A stretch of DNA of 64,000 bases from Paracoccus lutimaris (GTDB lineage Bacteria; Pseudomonadota; Alphaproteobacteria; Rhodobacterales; Rhodobacteraceae), in NCBI RefSeq assembly GCF_003337565.1, contig NZ_QPJL01000003.1, forward strand, positions 1-64,000. Direction: 5' to 3'. The translations under genes were made by a program, and so were the position numbers. Under the pieces are notes generated by a model, which did no database searches, had not been told where the DNA came from, and was given only the letters and a program-made list of their open reading frames with translations. This document shows, in pieces, positions 42,142 to 54,022 of this stretch (position 1 is the first letter of the stretch; each line of letters starts with the position of its first letter).

Positions 42142-43631
42142 TGGCGAAGGAAACACAGGCCCGGGCCGCCGAGGCCACAGCCCTTACCGGCCTGGACGAG
42201 TTCTCGGACATTCTGAAACAGACCATCAAGCCGCGCACCGATATCGCCGCCAAAGAGGTCGATAACGCCGTCATCGCCCTGGTGCGCGAGGCGCTGGACG
42301 ATGAAAGCCTGATCGCCGAGGACGTGATCGACACCATCGACGCGATGCTGTCGAAGCTGGACCAGAAGCTGACCGAACAGCTGAACGCGGTCATCCATAA
42401 CGAGGAATTCCAGAAGCTGGAATCCTCGTGGCGCGGGCTGGCCTATACGGTCAACAACTCCGAGACTGACGCCTCGCTGCGCGTCAAGGTGATGAACGTC
42501 TCGAAGAAAGAGCTGCAGCAGTCGATGCGCCGCTATCCGGGCGCGAAATGGGACAAATCGCCCCTGAACATGCGCGTCTATGAGGCCGAGTTCGGCACGC
42601 TGGGCGGCAAGCCCTTTGGCGCGCTGATCGGCGATTATTATTTCGACCACGGCACGGCCGATGTGGCGCTGCTGCGCGACATCTCGAAAGTCGCGGCGGC
42701 CGCGCATGCGCCCTTCCTGTCGGCGGCGGCACCGGAACTTCTGGGCATGGACAGCTGGAACGAGCTGTCGACGCCCCCGGACCTGTCCGAGATCTTCGAC
42801 ACCCCCGATTATGCGGCCTGGAATGGCCTGCGCGATTCCGAGAATTCGCGCTATGTCGCGCTGGTTGCTCCGCGCGTGCTGGCGCGCGAGCCTTACGGCC
42901 AGAACTCGAATTCGGTGGTCGAGGAATTCAATTTCGAGGAAGAGACCGACGGCCACGAGGGCAAGAAATATTCCTGGATGAACGCGGCCCATGCCATGGC
43001 CGTGAACATCAACCGCGCGCATAAGGAACATGGCTGGACCGTGCAGATCCGCGGCGTGCAATCGGGCGGCGAGGTGCTGAACCTTCCGACCCACAACTTC
43101 GATAGCGGCGACGGCTCGAAGGATCTGAAATGCCCGACCGAAGTGTCGATCACCGATCGGCGCGAGGCAGAGCTGTCCAAGGCCGGACTGATCGGCCTGA
43201 TCCATCGCAAGCATACCGACAAGGCCGCCTTCATCGGCGCGCAGACCCTGTATCGGCCCAAGAAATACGTTGATGAGCAAGCGACTGCTTCGGACAATAT
43301 GTCCTCGCGGTTGCCCTATATTTTCGCGGTGTCGCGATTCAGTCATTATCTCAAGTGCATGGTGCGGGACAAAATCGGGCAAAGCCCCGACCGCCTGCAA
43401 TTGCAGACCCAGTTGCAAACCTGGATCAACAAATATGTATCCGGGAATCCCGAAAGCGCGACCGAGCGCGAGAAGGCAAAGAAACCCTTGGCTGGCGCCA
43501 AGGTTGAAGTGGTGGAGGACGAAGAGAACCCCGGTTACTACATGGGGAAATTCTATCTGAAACCGCACTTCCAACTCGAGGGCATGGATGTTGGCATGTC
43601 GCTCGTATCCAAGCTGCCCAAGGGCAAGTAA
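42141..43631 (+). CDS. tssC: T6SS contractile sheath large subunit TssC
   Basis: A 496-residue TssC (VipB/ImpC) sheath protein. Family-like sequences include EEFQKLESSWRGLAY, the PFGALIGDYYFDH region, RVLAREPYG and the C-terminal EDEENPGYYMGKFYLKPHFQLEGM. It assembles with TssB around the Hcp tube and is disassembled by TssH. The length matches the family. Confidence 0.96.
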   Translation: MAKETQARAAEATALTGLDEFSDILKQTIKPRTDIAAKEVDNAVIALVREALDDESLIAEDVIDTIDAMLSKLDQKLTEQLNAVIHNEEFQKLESSWRGLAYTVNNSETDASLRVKVMNVSKKELQQSMRRYPGAKWDKSPLNMRVYEAEFGTLGGKPFGALIGDYYFDHGTADVALLRDISKVAAAAHAPFLSAAAPELLGMDSWNELSTPPDLSEIFDTPDYAAWNGLRDSENSRYVALVAPRVLAREPYGQNSNSVVEEFNFEEETDGHEGKKYSWMNAAHAMAVNINRAHKEHGWTVQIRGVQSGGEVLNLPTHNFDSGDGSKDLKCPTEVSITDRREAELSKAGLIGLIHRKHTDKAAFIGAQTLYRPKKYVDEQATASDNMSSRLPYIFAVSRFSHYLKCMVRDKIGQSPDRLQLQTQLQTWINKYVSGNPESATEREKAKKPLAGAKVEVVEDEENPGYYMGKFYLKPHFQLEGMDVGMSLVSKLPKGK

Positions 43632-43669
43632 CTTTTTGAATAGTCTAGCGTAATCAAGGAGCTCATCTA

Positions 43670-44167
43670 ATGGCTGTCGATATCTTTCTGAAGCTGTCGA
43701 ACAATATCAAAGGGGAGTCGCAAGACGACACCCATCGTAATGAGATCGACGTCCTGGCCTGGAACTGGGGTCTGACCCAGTCGGGCACCACCCATGTCGG
43801 CTCGGGCGGCGGCGGCGGCAAGGTGAATGTGCAAGACATCACCCTGACCAAATATGTCGACTTGGCCTCGAACGACCTGATCAAGCGCTGCACCAACGGT
43901 GAGCACATCGAATCGGGTGAGCTGATCGTGCGCAAGTCGGGCGGCGCCGCGCCGGTCGAATATTTCCGCATCAAGTTCCAGAACATCATGATCACCAGCT
44001 ATTCGACCGGTGGCGCCAAGGATGGTCTGGACCGCATTCAGGAAACCCTGACCCTGAACTTCCGCCGCTTCGAAGTGGCCTACACCCTGCAGGAAGACAC
44101 CGGTGCCGCCGGCGCCGAGACCCTGGCGGGCTGGGACATTGCCGAGAACAAGGAATGGAGCGCCTAA
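43670..44167 (+). CDS. hcp: T6SS tube protein Hcp (TssD)
   Basis: A 165-residue Hcp1-family protein. It shows the MAVDIFLKLSNNIKGES start, the tube-interface HRNEIDVLAWNWG and the GGxKDGLD-type segment late in the protein (GGAKDGLDRIQETLTLNF). Hcp hexamers stack to form the inner tube. AAGGAGC lies nine bases ahead of the start. A hairpin with a U-rich tail follows the gene, suggesting that hcp is expressed more strongly than the downstream baseplate genes. Confidence 0.96.
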   Translation: MAVDIFLKLSNNIKGESQDDTHRNEIDVLAWNWGLTQSGTTHVGSGGGGGKVNVQDITLTKYVDLASNDLIKRCTNGEHIESGELIVRKSGGAAPVEYFRIKFQNIMITSYSTGGAKDGLDRIQETLTLNFRRFEVAYTLQEDTGAAGAETLAGWDIAENKEWSA

Positions 44168-44193
44168 TCGGCGTTTCCTTCAGGCAGTTCTGG

Positions 44194-44228
44194 ACAGGGT
44201 CGGTGCATGTTGCCGGCCCTGTTTCTTT
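44194..44228 (+). terminator. Attenuating terminator after hcp
   Basis: ACAGGGTCGG (44194-44203) pairs with CCGGCCCTGT (44213-44222), with one G-U pair, around a nine-base loop. The tail TTTCTTT follows. It lies between hcp and tssE, where partial read-through would give excess Hcp over baseplate proteins. Confidence 0.6.
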
Positions 44229-44278
44229 ACGCCCGCCCCGTTCTGCGGCGGGGCAGGCGGCCAGCAACGGGGCATGGC

Positions 44279-44860
44279 ATGGCGAAGCGTCGTCAGTCCT
44301 CTGACAGGGATCCGGGCCGGGGCGGCCTGCGTGAAATGTCGCTGATGCATATCTTTCGCGATTCCGCCGCGCGGCGGGATTCGCGCGATCAGGGCCGCCG
44401 TTATACCGAGGGCGAGCGCGACCTGACCGTTCTCAGCCAGAAGCGCCGCGAAGGCGCCAGCGAGGAATCCCTGCGCCGCAACCTTGCCCGCGACATTGCC
44501 AGCCTGATGAACACGATCCGTCTGGATGTCTGCGTCGATCTGGCAGACAATCCCCGCGTGCGTAACTCGGTCATCAATCACGGTTTTCAGGACATGGACA
44601 CGATCTGGCGCGAAAACCGCACGCCCGGCGATCTGGCCCATGCCATCCGCGAGGCCCTGATCCGCAATGAACCGCGCCTGCGCGCCGAGACGCTGGAGGT
44701 CCGTCTTGACGAGATCGCACCGACCGTCGACCAGCGCCTGACCTTTGAAATCATAGCCGAAATGATTGCCGATCCGACCGATATCCCGTTGCAATTCTAT
44801 GCCGAGGTGGACCCCGCCGCCGGCAAGATCGCCATGAAACGCATGCAGGGCGACGCATGA
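44279..44860 (+). CDS. tssE: T6SS baseplate protein TssE (gp25-like)
   Basis: A 193-residue protein with the gp25/TssE lysozyme-like baseplate domain in its second half (LRRNLARDIASLMNTIRLD, RNSVINHGFQDMD, then ALIRNEPRLRAETLEV). The N-terminal 60 residues are unusually basic and rich in arginine. The start is uncertain: ATG 44279 gives MAKRRQSSDRD, while ATG 44336 would give a length nearer the typical 140-175 residues. It overlaps tssF by four bases. Confidence 0.88.
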   Translation: MAKRRQSSDRDPGRGGLREMSLMHIFRDSAARRDSRDQGRRYTEGERDLTVLSQKRREGASEESLRRNLARDIASLMNTIRLDVCVDLADNPRVRNSVINHGFQDMDTIWRENRTPGDLAHAIREALIRNEPRLRAETLEVRLDEIAPTVDQRLTFEIIAEMIADPTDIPLQFYAEVDPAAGKIAMKRMQGDA

Positions 44861-46767
44861 AAAAGGCCTTTCGCGACGCCTATGAGCGTGAACTGGACAT
44901 GCTTTACGAACGCTCGGCCGAATTCGCCGAGGAATTTCCGGGGCTGGCCGAACGCCTTGGCGGCGTGCTGCGCGAGAATATCGACCCGACCATCGCCGGC
45001 CTTCTGGAGGGCACCGCCTTTCTGGCCGCCCGCGTCCAGCTGAAACTGGACGAGGAGTTTCGCGGCTTCACCACCGAGCTGCTGGAACAGATCTTTCCCG
45101 ATGCGCTGGCGCCTGTTCCCAGCTGCATGATGGTCGAGGCACCGCCCTTGACCCGCCAGACCGGCGATGGTGAGCCCAAGGTCTTTGCGCGCGGCGAATA
45201 TCTGGATGCACGGTTTCGCGACGCCGACAAGCGCGTGACCTGCCGCTTCAGCCTGACCTCGCCCCTGGTGGTGCTGCCCCTGACCGTTTCGGATCTGGTC
45301 TATCACGACCGCACCACAACCTTGGGCGGGCTGGGGCAGGACCCCGACCGGCTGAGCAAGGCCGGGTTGCAGATCGACCTGCAGCGCACCGATGGCGAGC
45401 CGATGTCCAGCCATGCGCAGGATGCGCTGACCTTTCATTTCGCCGCCGATCACCAGCGTGCCATCGCGCTTTACGAACAGATCCATTGCAATGTGACGCG
45501 CGCCTCGTTGCGCTGGTTGCAGCCCAATGGCGATGCGGCCTTCATCCGGCTGCGCCCCGACCAGATCGGGCAGATCGGCTTTGAGCGCGACGAACTGCTC
45601 TTCGACCGCAATGGCCGCATGTTCGAAGGCTTTGCCATCCTGCGCGATTTCTTTGCCTTTCCACGCAAGTTCTTGGGCTTTCGCGTCACCGGGCTGAAAT
45701 CCATGCTGGGCCGCATCCCGGCCGATCAGGTGCAGCTCATCGTCGAGTTCGACCGCGCCAGCGACGAACTGGCCCGCCAGACCCAAAAGGGCGATATCCG
45801 CCTGAACTGCGCGCCCTCGATCAATCTGTTCGAGGAAAGCTCGAACCAGGTACGGCTGGACGACCGCCGCCATGAATATGTGGTGACGCCCGATTCCAGC
45901 CCGATCACGCATTACGAGATCCAGCGCCTGCTGCGCGTCCATGCCAGCTATGGCACCGCCCATGACCGGGTCGAAGTGTTCCCGCTTTACGCCCTGCCGC
46001 AGAACGCGACCGCGCCCCGCGCGACCTATTACTATACCGCGCGCCGCAAGCAGCGCCGCCTGACCGAGACCGAGCGCCGCGCCGGGCTGCGCCATGATTA
46101 TCGCGGCACCGAAACCTATATCGCCATCCATGAGCCGCCCGAATCCGTGGTCGGGCGCCGGGCGCAGCGGCTGCATATCCGCGCGCTCTGCTCGAACCGC
46201 CATCTGCCGGCGGCGCTGCCTCTGGTCGGCTCGAACGATTTCAACATGGTCGCCGATCAGGCGATGCCGCTGGCCTGCATCAGCGGCCCGACCCAGCCCC
46301 GCGAAGCCATGTCCGAGGTCGAGCGCGCCGGCCCCCATCGCATGGGTCAGGGCGATGTCTATTGGCGGCTGATCTCGTATCTGTCGCTGAACCATTTCGG
46401 GCTGGACGACCGTTTCGGCCGCGACGGCGCCGCCAGCCTGCGCGAGATCCTGACGCTGTTCGCCGATGCCTCGGACAATGTGACCGAGGCGCAGGTCGCC
46501 GGCCTGACCGGGCTGGTGGTGCGCCCGGTCACCCGCTCGATCCGCCGCCCGGAGGGGTTCTTTCCCGCCCGCGGGCTGGAGCTGACCATCACCTTTGACG
46601 AAACCGCCTTCGAGGGCAGCGGCATCATCCTGCTGGGCGCGGTGCTGGACCGGTTCCTGGCCGAATATGCCAATGTGAACAGCTTTACCCAGACCGTCAT
46701 CAGCAGCCGCCAGCGCGGCTTGATCCGGCGATTTCCGCCGCGCACCGGGCTTGGTCCGCTGATATGA
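44857..46767 (+). CDS. tssF: T6SS baseplate protein TssF
   Basis: A 636-residue TssF (VasA/ImpG) protein with the family start KKAFRDAYERELDMLYERSAEFAEEFP and the following LAERLGG...DPTIAGLLEGTAFLAARV. It forms the baseplate wedge with TssG and TssE. The length matches the family, and it overlaps both flanking genes by four bases. Confidence 0.95.
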   Translation: MKKAFRDAYERELDMLYERSAEFAEEFPGLAERLGGVLRENIDPTIAGLLEGTAFLAARVQLKLDEEFRGFTTELLEQIFPDALAPVPSCMMVEAPPLTRQTGDGEPKVFARGEYLDARFRDADKRVTCRFSLTSPLVVLPLTVSDLVYHDRTTTLGGLGQDPDRLSKAGLQIDLQRTDGEPMSSHAQDALTFHFAADHQRAIALYEQIHCNVTRASLRWLQPNGDAAFIRLRPDQIGQIGFERDELLFDRNGRMFEGFAILRDFFAFPRKFLGFRVTGLKSMLGRIPADQVQLIVEFDRASDELARQTQKGDIRLNCAPSINLFEESSNQVRLDDRRHEYVVTPDSSPITHYEIQRLLRVHASYGTAHDRVEVFPLYALPQNATAPRATYYYTARRKQRRLTETERRAGLRHDYRGTETYIAIHEPPESVVGRRAQRLHIRALCSNRHLPAALPLVGSNDFNMVADQAMPLACISGPTQPREAMSEVERAGPHRMGQGDVYWRLISYLSLNHFGLDDRFGRDGAASLREILTLFADASDNVTEAQVAGLTGLVVRPVTRSIRRPEGFFPARGLELTITFDETAFEGSGIILLGAVLDRFLAEYANVNSFTQTVISSRQRGLIRRFPPRTGLGPLI

Positions 46768-47764
46768 CGCCTGCCGGACCGACGACAGGCGAGGCGGGTT
46801 TTCTGGCGCTGCTGCGCCGGCTGGAGCGCGAACAGGGGCACCGGCCCCGCATCGGCCGCTCGGTCCGGCGCGCGCAGGACATCGCCGATATCGGGCAGGA
46901 CCCGCAGCTGGCCTTTCCGGCCGAGGAACTGCGCCAGCCCGACAGTCCCGGCGACCGCACCCGCATCCGCGCGCAGTTCATGGGCTTTTTCGGCCCGCAA
47001 GGCGCGCTGCCCCTGAACACGACCGAGGAAGTCCTGCGTTGGCAGGACGAGGGCGAGGACGGCTTTGTCCGCTTTACCGACATCCTGTCGGCGCGGTTTT
47101 ACCAGCTTTTCTTTCGCGCCTGGTCGGATGCCCATGCCATCAGCCAGCATGACCGCCCCGACGAGGACCGGTTCGGCACCTATGTCGCCGCGGTGGCCGG
47201 GATGGGCTCGCCCGCGTTTCGCGACCATGACAGCTTTCCTGATATCGCGCGGCTGCCGCTGGTCTCGATCTTTGGGGGGCGGGTGCGCAGCGCGGTGCGG
47301 CTGCGCCAGATGCTGGCCAGCTATTTCGGCCATCCGGTCGATGTTCAGGAACATCTGCCCTGCTGGCTGGAATTCGAATCCGACGACCTGCGCGGGCTGG
47401 GGCAGGGCGGCGCGCTGGGTCAGGACGTCTATCTGGGCGCGCGGCTGCAATCGGTGAACGAAAAGATCTGCATCCGCGTGAACCTGCCCGATGTCAGCGA
47501 ATATCGCACATTCCTGCCCGGCCAGTCCCGTCATCTGCGGCTGGCCGATCTGGTCTTCTGGTATCTGGGCAAATGCATCGAGGTCGATCTGGCCCTTTCG
47601 CTGCCCCCCGACGCCATTCCGCCCGCGCGGCTGGGGGGCGACGCCGCCATCGGCTGGCTTGCCGCCATGCGCCCCGAGGGCATCGACCGTGTTTCCGATT
47701 ACATCGAAGTTGCCCGTTTCGCGCTAAGCCGCGATGCGGGCACGCAGACTGAAAGAGGCCAGGC

Positions 47765-47768
<4 letters not shown>
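46764..47768 (+). CDS. tssG: T6SS baseplate protein TssG
   Basis: A 334-residue TssG (VasB/ImpH) protein. It shows an N-terminal FLALLRRLER region, PRIGRSVRRAQD, FMGFFGPQGALPLNTTEEVL and YLGKCIEVDLAL, as expected for the family. It pairs with TssF in the baseplate wedge. Four-base overlaps join it to tssF and tssH. Confidence 0.94.
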
Positions 47769-50394
<2,626 letters not shown>

Positions 50395-50398
<4 letters not shown>

Positions 50399-51414
50399 CG
50401 GATATAGACGCTGGCGACCCCGGTCAGGGCTTCGGGGCCGACCTCGCGGGCAAGCTGGTCAAAGAATGTCTCGGCCAGCTCGCCGGCGGCGCGGCTGACG
50501 GTCTCGGGGCGGGTGGGGGTTGCCACGGCGATCAGCAATTGATGGGTGTCGCGGGCGTCGCCGTCGCGCGCCACCGGCACCTCAAAGCTGATCTTTCCGC
50601 CTGAATTGACCAGAAAGCGACGCAGGTCGTGGGTGGCACCATTGTCATCGACAAGGATCAGGGAGACATGGCGCCCGGTCGCACCCGAAATCGTGCCGCG
50701 CAGGGTATTGCCGCTGGGCACGTCCTGCGCCGCAAGCTGCACCGCCAGCGGAAAGACCGGATAGCGCAGATCCCGCCGGGCAAAGGTCAGTCCGGGGCAT
50801 TGCCGCGGATCCAGCAGGACCGCCTGTCCGGTGATCTCGGTTTCCAGCCCCTGCGTCAGATCGCGCAGCAGCCCCGGGATCTGGCCGTCATCCGAGGCCA
50901 GCAGGCTTAGCCGGATCTCGCCGTCAGCGGTCAGTGCCGGCAGGGCCAGCAGGCAGGGTGCGGTCAGCCGGGTGCGGATGCGCTCGAACAGCTCGATCAG
51001 GCGGGGATCGGTCTCGGCCGCAGTCTTGGCGGCGGATTCGGGGGCAGATTCGGGGCCGGGCGGGATCTCGGGCGCGGCGGGGGTGGGGGTCTCGGCCCCA
51101 GCCATGGGCAGGGCCATGTTGGGCAGGATCGGCGACATGCCCGCGACCGGGGTCTCTTGTTTGGTGGCGCCGGTTTCAGCCGCAATCTCGGGGGCGGGAA
51201 CCGGGGTGGTGACGGGGGTCAGGATTTCCGCCGGGGCATTGTTGCCGGGCAGGGTCAGGGCGGTCAGCTGGATCGCAACCGGCGTCACCGGCTCATCCGT
51301 GGCCCAGGACCATGTGGGCCGCCAGATCAGCGCCCCCGCCGCTGCCGCATGCACGGAAAGCGAGATTGTCACCGCCAGCGTCCATCCGCGCGCGGTGGCT
51401 TGCGCCCCGATCAT
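50395..51414 (-). CDS. TonB/TolA-like membrane-anchored protein in the T6SS locus
   Basis: A 339-residue protein with one N-terminal membrane segment (about residues 12-32), a long Pro/Ala/Glu-rich periplasmic stretch (about 40-135) and a folded C-terminal domain (about 140-339). The membrane segment contains SLSVH, an SxxxH spacing like the TonB motif needed for coupling to ExbB/ExbD. The C-terminal domain is not an obvious TonB domain; it recalls regions near Ser/Thr kinase-linked T6SS proteins, without certainty. It is last in an ExbB-ExbD-ExbD operon, overlapping the second ExbD by four bases. Probably the energy-transducing arm of that complex. Confidence 0.7.
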
Positions 51415-51806
51415 CCGCCCAGCCCCTTGATCGTGACCAGACGCAATTCATGCCCCGCCAGTTCCGGGCGCCGCATCAGCCCCACGAGCAGCCCCGCAGG
51501 CGCATTGCGGTCCAAAAGCAGATGCACCGGCCCCGGGCTTGCGGCCAGCGCGCCGGGCAGCGCCTCGGGCCGGATGGGCTGGCCGTTCAGCCGCCAGTCC
51601 TCGGGGCCGAGGACCTCAAGCACGGGCGAGGGCAGCGTATCAGGCGACAGCGTGGTGGTGGTCGCCAGTTCCAGCTGGGTCCGGACCTTGGAATCCTGCC
51701 CGGCCAGCAGGAAGTAAAAGATCAGCAGCAGCACGATATTGACGATCGCCAGCGAGGTATCGACTTGCACCTTGCGGCCCCGGCTGGTGGGTAGGCGCAT
51801 GCTCAT
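51411..51806 (-). CDS. ExbD/TolR-like protein lacking the membrane aspartate
   Basis: A 131-residue protein with one N-terminal membrane segment (about residues 18-38) and a short periplasmic domain like ExbD/TolR. In this family a membrane aspartate carries protons. Here the matching position reads IVNIVLLLIFYF, so asparagine stands where the paralogue at 51803-52285 has aspartate. It overlaps that paralogue by four bases. It may be a structural half of an ExbD heterodimer rather than an independent proton carrier. Confidence 0.75.
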   Translation of the reverse strand: MSMRLPTSRGRKVQVDTSLAIVNIVLLLIFYFLLAGQDSKVRTQLELATTTTLSPDTLPSPVLEVLGPEDWRLNGQPIRPEALPGALAASPGPVHLLLDRNAPAGLLVGLMRRPELAGHELRLVTIKGLGG

Positions 51807-52285
51807 GGCGCGGCCCCCGGGGCCGAGGGTGCCTCGGCGATCTGGACCGAGGTGATGCCATGCGCCGACAGCAGTTCCAGCACCGTCGCGACGTTCTGGA
51901 CCGGCACGTCGGGGCGCAGGATGATCAGCACATGCCGGGTCTGTTGCAGCGCAAGGGCGTCGGCCAGCGCCTGCATCCGGTCAAGGCCGAAACGCTGCCC
52001 GGATGCGACGATGCCATCCGGGTTCAGCGTCCAGATCGCGGTGGCGCTGGTCTCGGTCACGGCGGTCGAGGCGCTGGCCGGGGCCTCGCCGCCCCCATCG
52101 CCGCGAAGCGCACCGCTGCGCAGGGACAGCATGGAATAGGCCGAAAGGTTCGAGGACAGCATGAAAAAGATCAGCAGCTGAAACAGCACATCCGCCAGCG
52201 CCGTCATCGAAAAGGCGACACCCTTCCTGCGCCGGACCGGCAGGTCCAGCCCCGGCGCGCGCATCAGGCTGGGCGCGCCCTGCAT
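51803..52285 (-). CDS. ExbD/TolR-like proton-channel protein
   Basis: A 160-residue ExbD/TolR-family protein with one membrane segment (about residues 25-48) containing the expected aspartate in ALADVLFQLLIFFM. A periplasmic domain (about 70-155) ends HGITSVQIAEA. With the ExbB-like partner three bases upstream it should form a proton-driven stator-type motor in the inner membrane. Location between tssH and tssK points to a role linked to type VI secretion. Confidence 0.85.
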   Translation of the reverse strand: MQGAPSLMRAPGLDLPVRRRKGVAFSMTALADVLFQLLIFFMLSSNLSAYSMLSLRSGALRGDGGGEAPASASTAVTETSATAIWTLNPDGIVASGQRFGLDRMQALADALALQQTRHVLIILRPDVPVQNVATVLELLSAHGITSVQIAEAPSAPGAAP

Positions 52286-52288
52286 CGC

Positions 52289-52918
52289 TCAGCCCCGCTG
52301 CGGCCTTGCGATCCGGCCATGGATCGCGGCCGAGACCGCCAGCTCGATGCTTTGGCGTTCGTCATCGATCCGCCCCTCCAGCCAGGCCGAGACGAAATAG
52401 GCCACCAGCGCGATGGCAAGACCGGCGGCGGTGGTGGTCAGGGCGGTCCAGATGCCCCCGGCCAGCAGCCGCGGGTCCGAGCTTTGCTGGCTGAGCGCAA
52501 GGCTGCCAAAGGCGTCGATCATGCCGATCACCGTGCCCAGAAGGCCCAGCATCGGCGCCATCTGCACCACGGCCTCAAGCAGGCGCATGCGCTGGCCCAT
52601 CTGCACCAGCTCGGCCAGCGCGACCTGCCGGCCCAGCTCTTCGCCATAGGCGGGATCGCCGGGGCGGGCGCGCAGCCCGGACATGACCGCGCCAAGGACG
52701 CGCGACAGCACGGTCTTGCCGGCCTGCGCCTTGCGCTGCGCCTCGTCGGGACGGCCGTTCAGCCAGTCGTCCAGAATGGTTTCGCCCAGCTTGTGATGGC
52801 CCACGCCCATGCGGCGGAACTGCATCAGCTTGAAAATCACCACCGTCAGCGTCAGTATCGACAGCCCCGCAAGCGCGGCAAAGACGGCCCAGGTCGTAAG
52901 CGGCAGATCCCAGTGCAT
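52289..52918 (-). CDS. MotA/TolQ/ExbB-type proton channel protein
   Basis: A 209-residue protein with three membrane segments (about residues 12-32, 115-137 and 158-180). The family core MAPMLGLLGTVIGMIDAFGSLA and the following GGIWTALTTTAAGLAIALVAY are the TolQ/ExbB signature. ATG 52918 overlaps the stop of the preceding gene by one base. It forms a motor with the two ExbD-like proteins and probably energises the TonB-like product. Confidence 0.9.
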   Translation of the reverse strand: MHWDLPLTTWAVFAALAGLSILTLTVVIFKLMQFRRMGVGHHKLGETILDDWLNGRPDEAQRKAQAGKTVLSRVLGAVMSGLRARPGDPAYGEELGRQVALAELVQMGQRMRLLEAVVQMAPMLGLLGTVIGMIDAFGSLALSQQSSDPRLLAGGIWTALTTTAAGLAIALVAYFVSAWLEGRIDDERQSIELAVSAAIHGRIARPQRG

Positions 52919-53367
52919 CACAGACCGAAATCAATATCCGTGCGGGTCTGGGTGGCCAGCCCGCCCAGGCAGATGTCGCGCAGATCGGCGCCGTCCTCGG
53001 CGCTGCATTCGGCGACATCGTTGACGACGATGCGACCGATATCGGCGCAGGGGCGGTCCGGCAGCGGGAACAGCCCGACGCGGGTCTTGCCGGCGATCAT
53101 GCCGCCGAAATCAAGGATCGGCAGCGATTGCACGGCCCCGGCCTTGTCAAAGATCGCGACCTGCCAGGCGGCGCGCTTGATCCCGGTCTCCAGCTGATTC
53201 GTCGCCACGATGGTCAGCTGGCAGCCGCCCGCCTTGGTATCCGAGGCGCCATTCAGCTCCAGCATGACACGGCTGTCCGGGCCGGGCGCGGCCGCGTCCT
53301 GGGCCAGGGCAGGAGAGGCAAGGCCAAGGCTCAGCGCGATGAGCAACCTTCCAAAATAGCGCGGCAT
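52918..53367 (-). CDS. Small periplasmic protein, first gene of the Exb-like operon
   Basis: A 149-residue protein with a signal peptide (residues 1-22, ending LAQ) and a mature domain with four cysteines (in GGCQLT, RPCADIG, AECSAED, DICLGG), enough for two disulfides. I do not recognise the family. It is translated with the ExbB-like gene (one-base overlap), so it is likely a periplasmic partner of that motor. ATG 53367 is supported by AAAGGA upstream; a longer open frame to 53706 is not believable. Confidence 0.72.
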   Translation of the reverse strand: MPRYFGRLLIALSLGLASPALAQDAAAPGPDSRVMLELNGASDTKAGGCQLTIVATNQLETGIKRAAWQVAIFDKAGAVQSLPILDFGGMIAGKTRVGLFPLPDRPCADIGRIVVNDVAECSAEDGADLRDICLGGLATQTRTDIDFGL

Positions 53368-53560
53368 GGCAGTCCTTTCAGAGAACCGGTTAACAGGTCG
53401 GGTGCAGGGACATTGCCGAACCCCACACGCGCAAATTGTGATACATTCTTGTGGCGCCTCGCCGGAGTGCCGGGATGCGCCAAGGTTGCGAAAGCGGTCA
53501 GGATCGGTTTCATGGGAATGAAATCTCCTATGCCTATGGGCTGTAACACGGCTGGAAGCG

Positions 53561-54004
53561 TTGCTCAATCGGTGCTCTGTCAACCCTGCGTTGTATTTTT
53601 GCCGCCGTGGCCTGTTTGCGGCGCTGGTCGCGCTGCTTCCTGCCGGTGCCGCGCAGGCCGGGTTGCGGCTGTGCAACCAGTCCTTTGACGTGCTCAATGT
53701 CGCCATCGCCGCGCCTGCGGGCGAGGATGTCGTGACCCGCGGCTGGTGGCGCGTGGCCCCGAACCAATGTGCGACATTGCAGCGCGAGACGCTGACGTCA
53801 CGCTATTATTATGTCTTTGCTGCGGATGTATTCGGTAATGAGGTTCTGGCAGGCGCGATTCCGCTTTGCGTGGCGCCGCGCCGCTTCGAGATCGAGGGTC
53901 AGCGCGATTGTCTGCTGCGCGGCTATCTGGACGCGCGCTTCGCCGAGGTCGATACCGGGGATCAGCCGAACTGGACGGTTTTTGTGACACCAAGACCGAA
54001 TTGA
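53561..54004 (+). CDS. DUF1036-type exported protein
   Basis: A protein of about 147 residues with a hydrophobic signal segment (GLFAALVALLPAGAAQA) and a DUF1036-like domain. The domain shows LRLCNQSFDVLNVAIA, a GWWRVAPNQC stretch and paired cysteines, ending at NWTVFVTP. The start is uncertain: TTG 53561 or TTG 53591, since no ATG is in frame; GGAAG lies just upstream of the first. It is divergent from the Exb-like operon across 190 bases and precedes two more exported proteins. Role unknown. Confidence 0.7.
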   Translation: MLNRCSVNPALYFCRRGLFAALVALLPAGAAQAGLRLCNQSFDVLNVAIAAPAGEDVVTRGWWRVAPNQCATLQRETLTSRYYYVFAADVFGNEVLAGAIPLCVAPRRFEIEGQRDCLLRGYLDARFAEVDTGDQPNWTVFVTPRPN

Positions 54005-54022
54005 GGGGTGAAGGGGTCGGGA

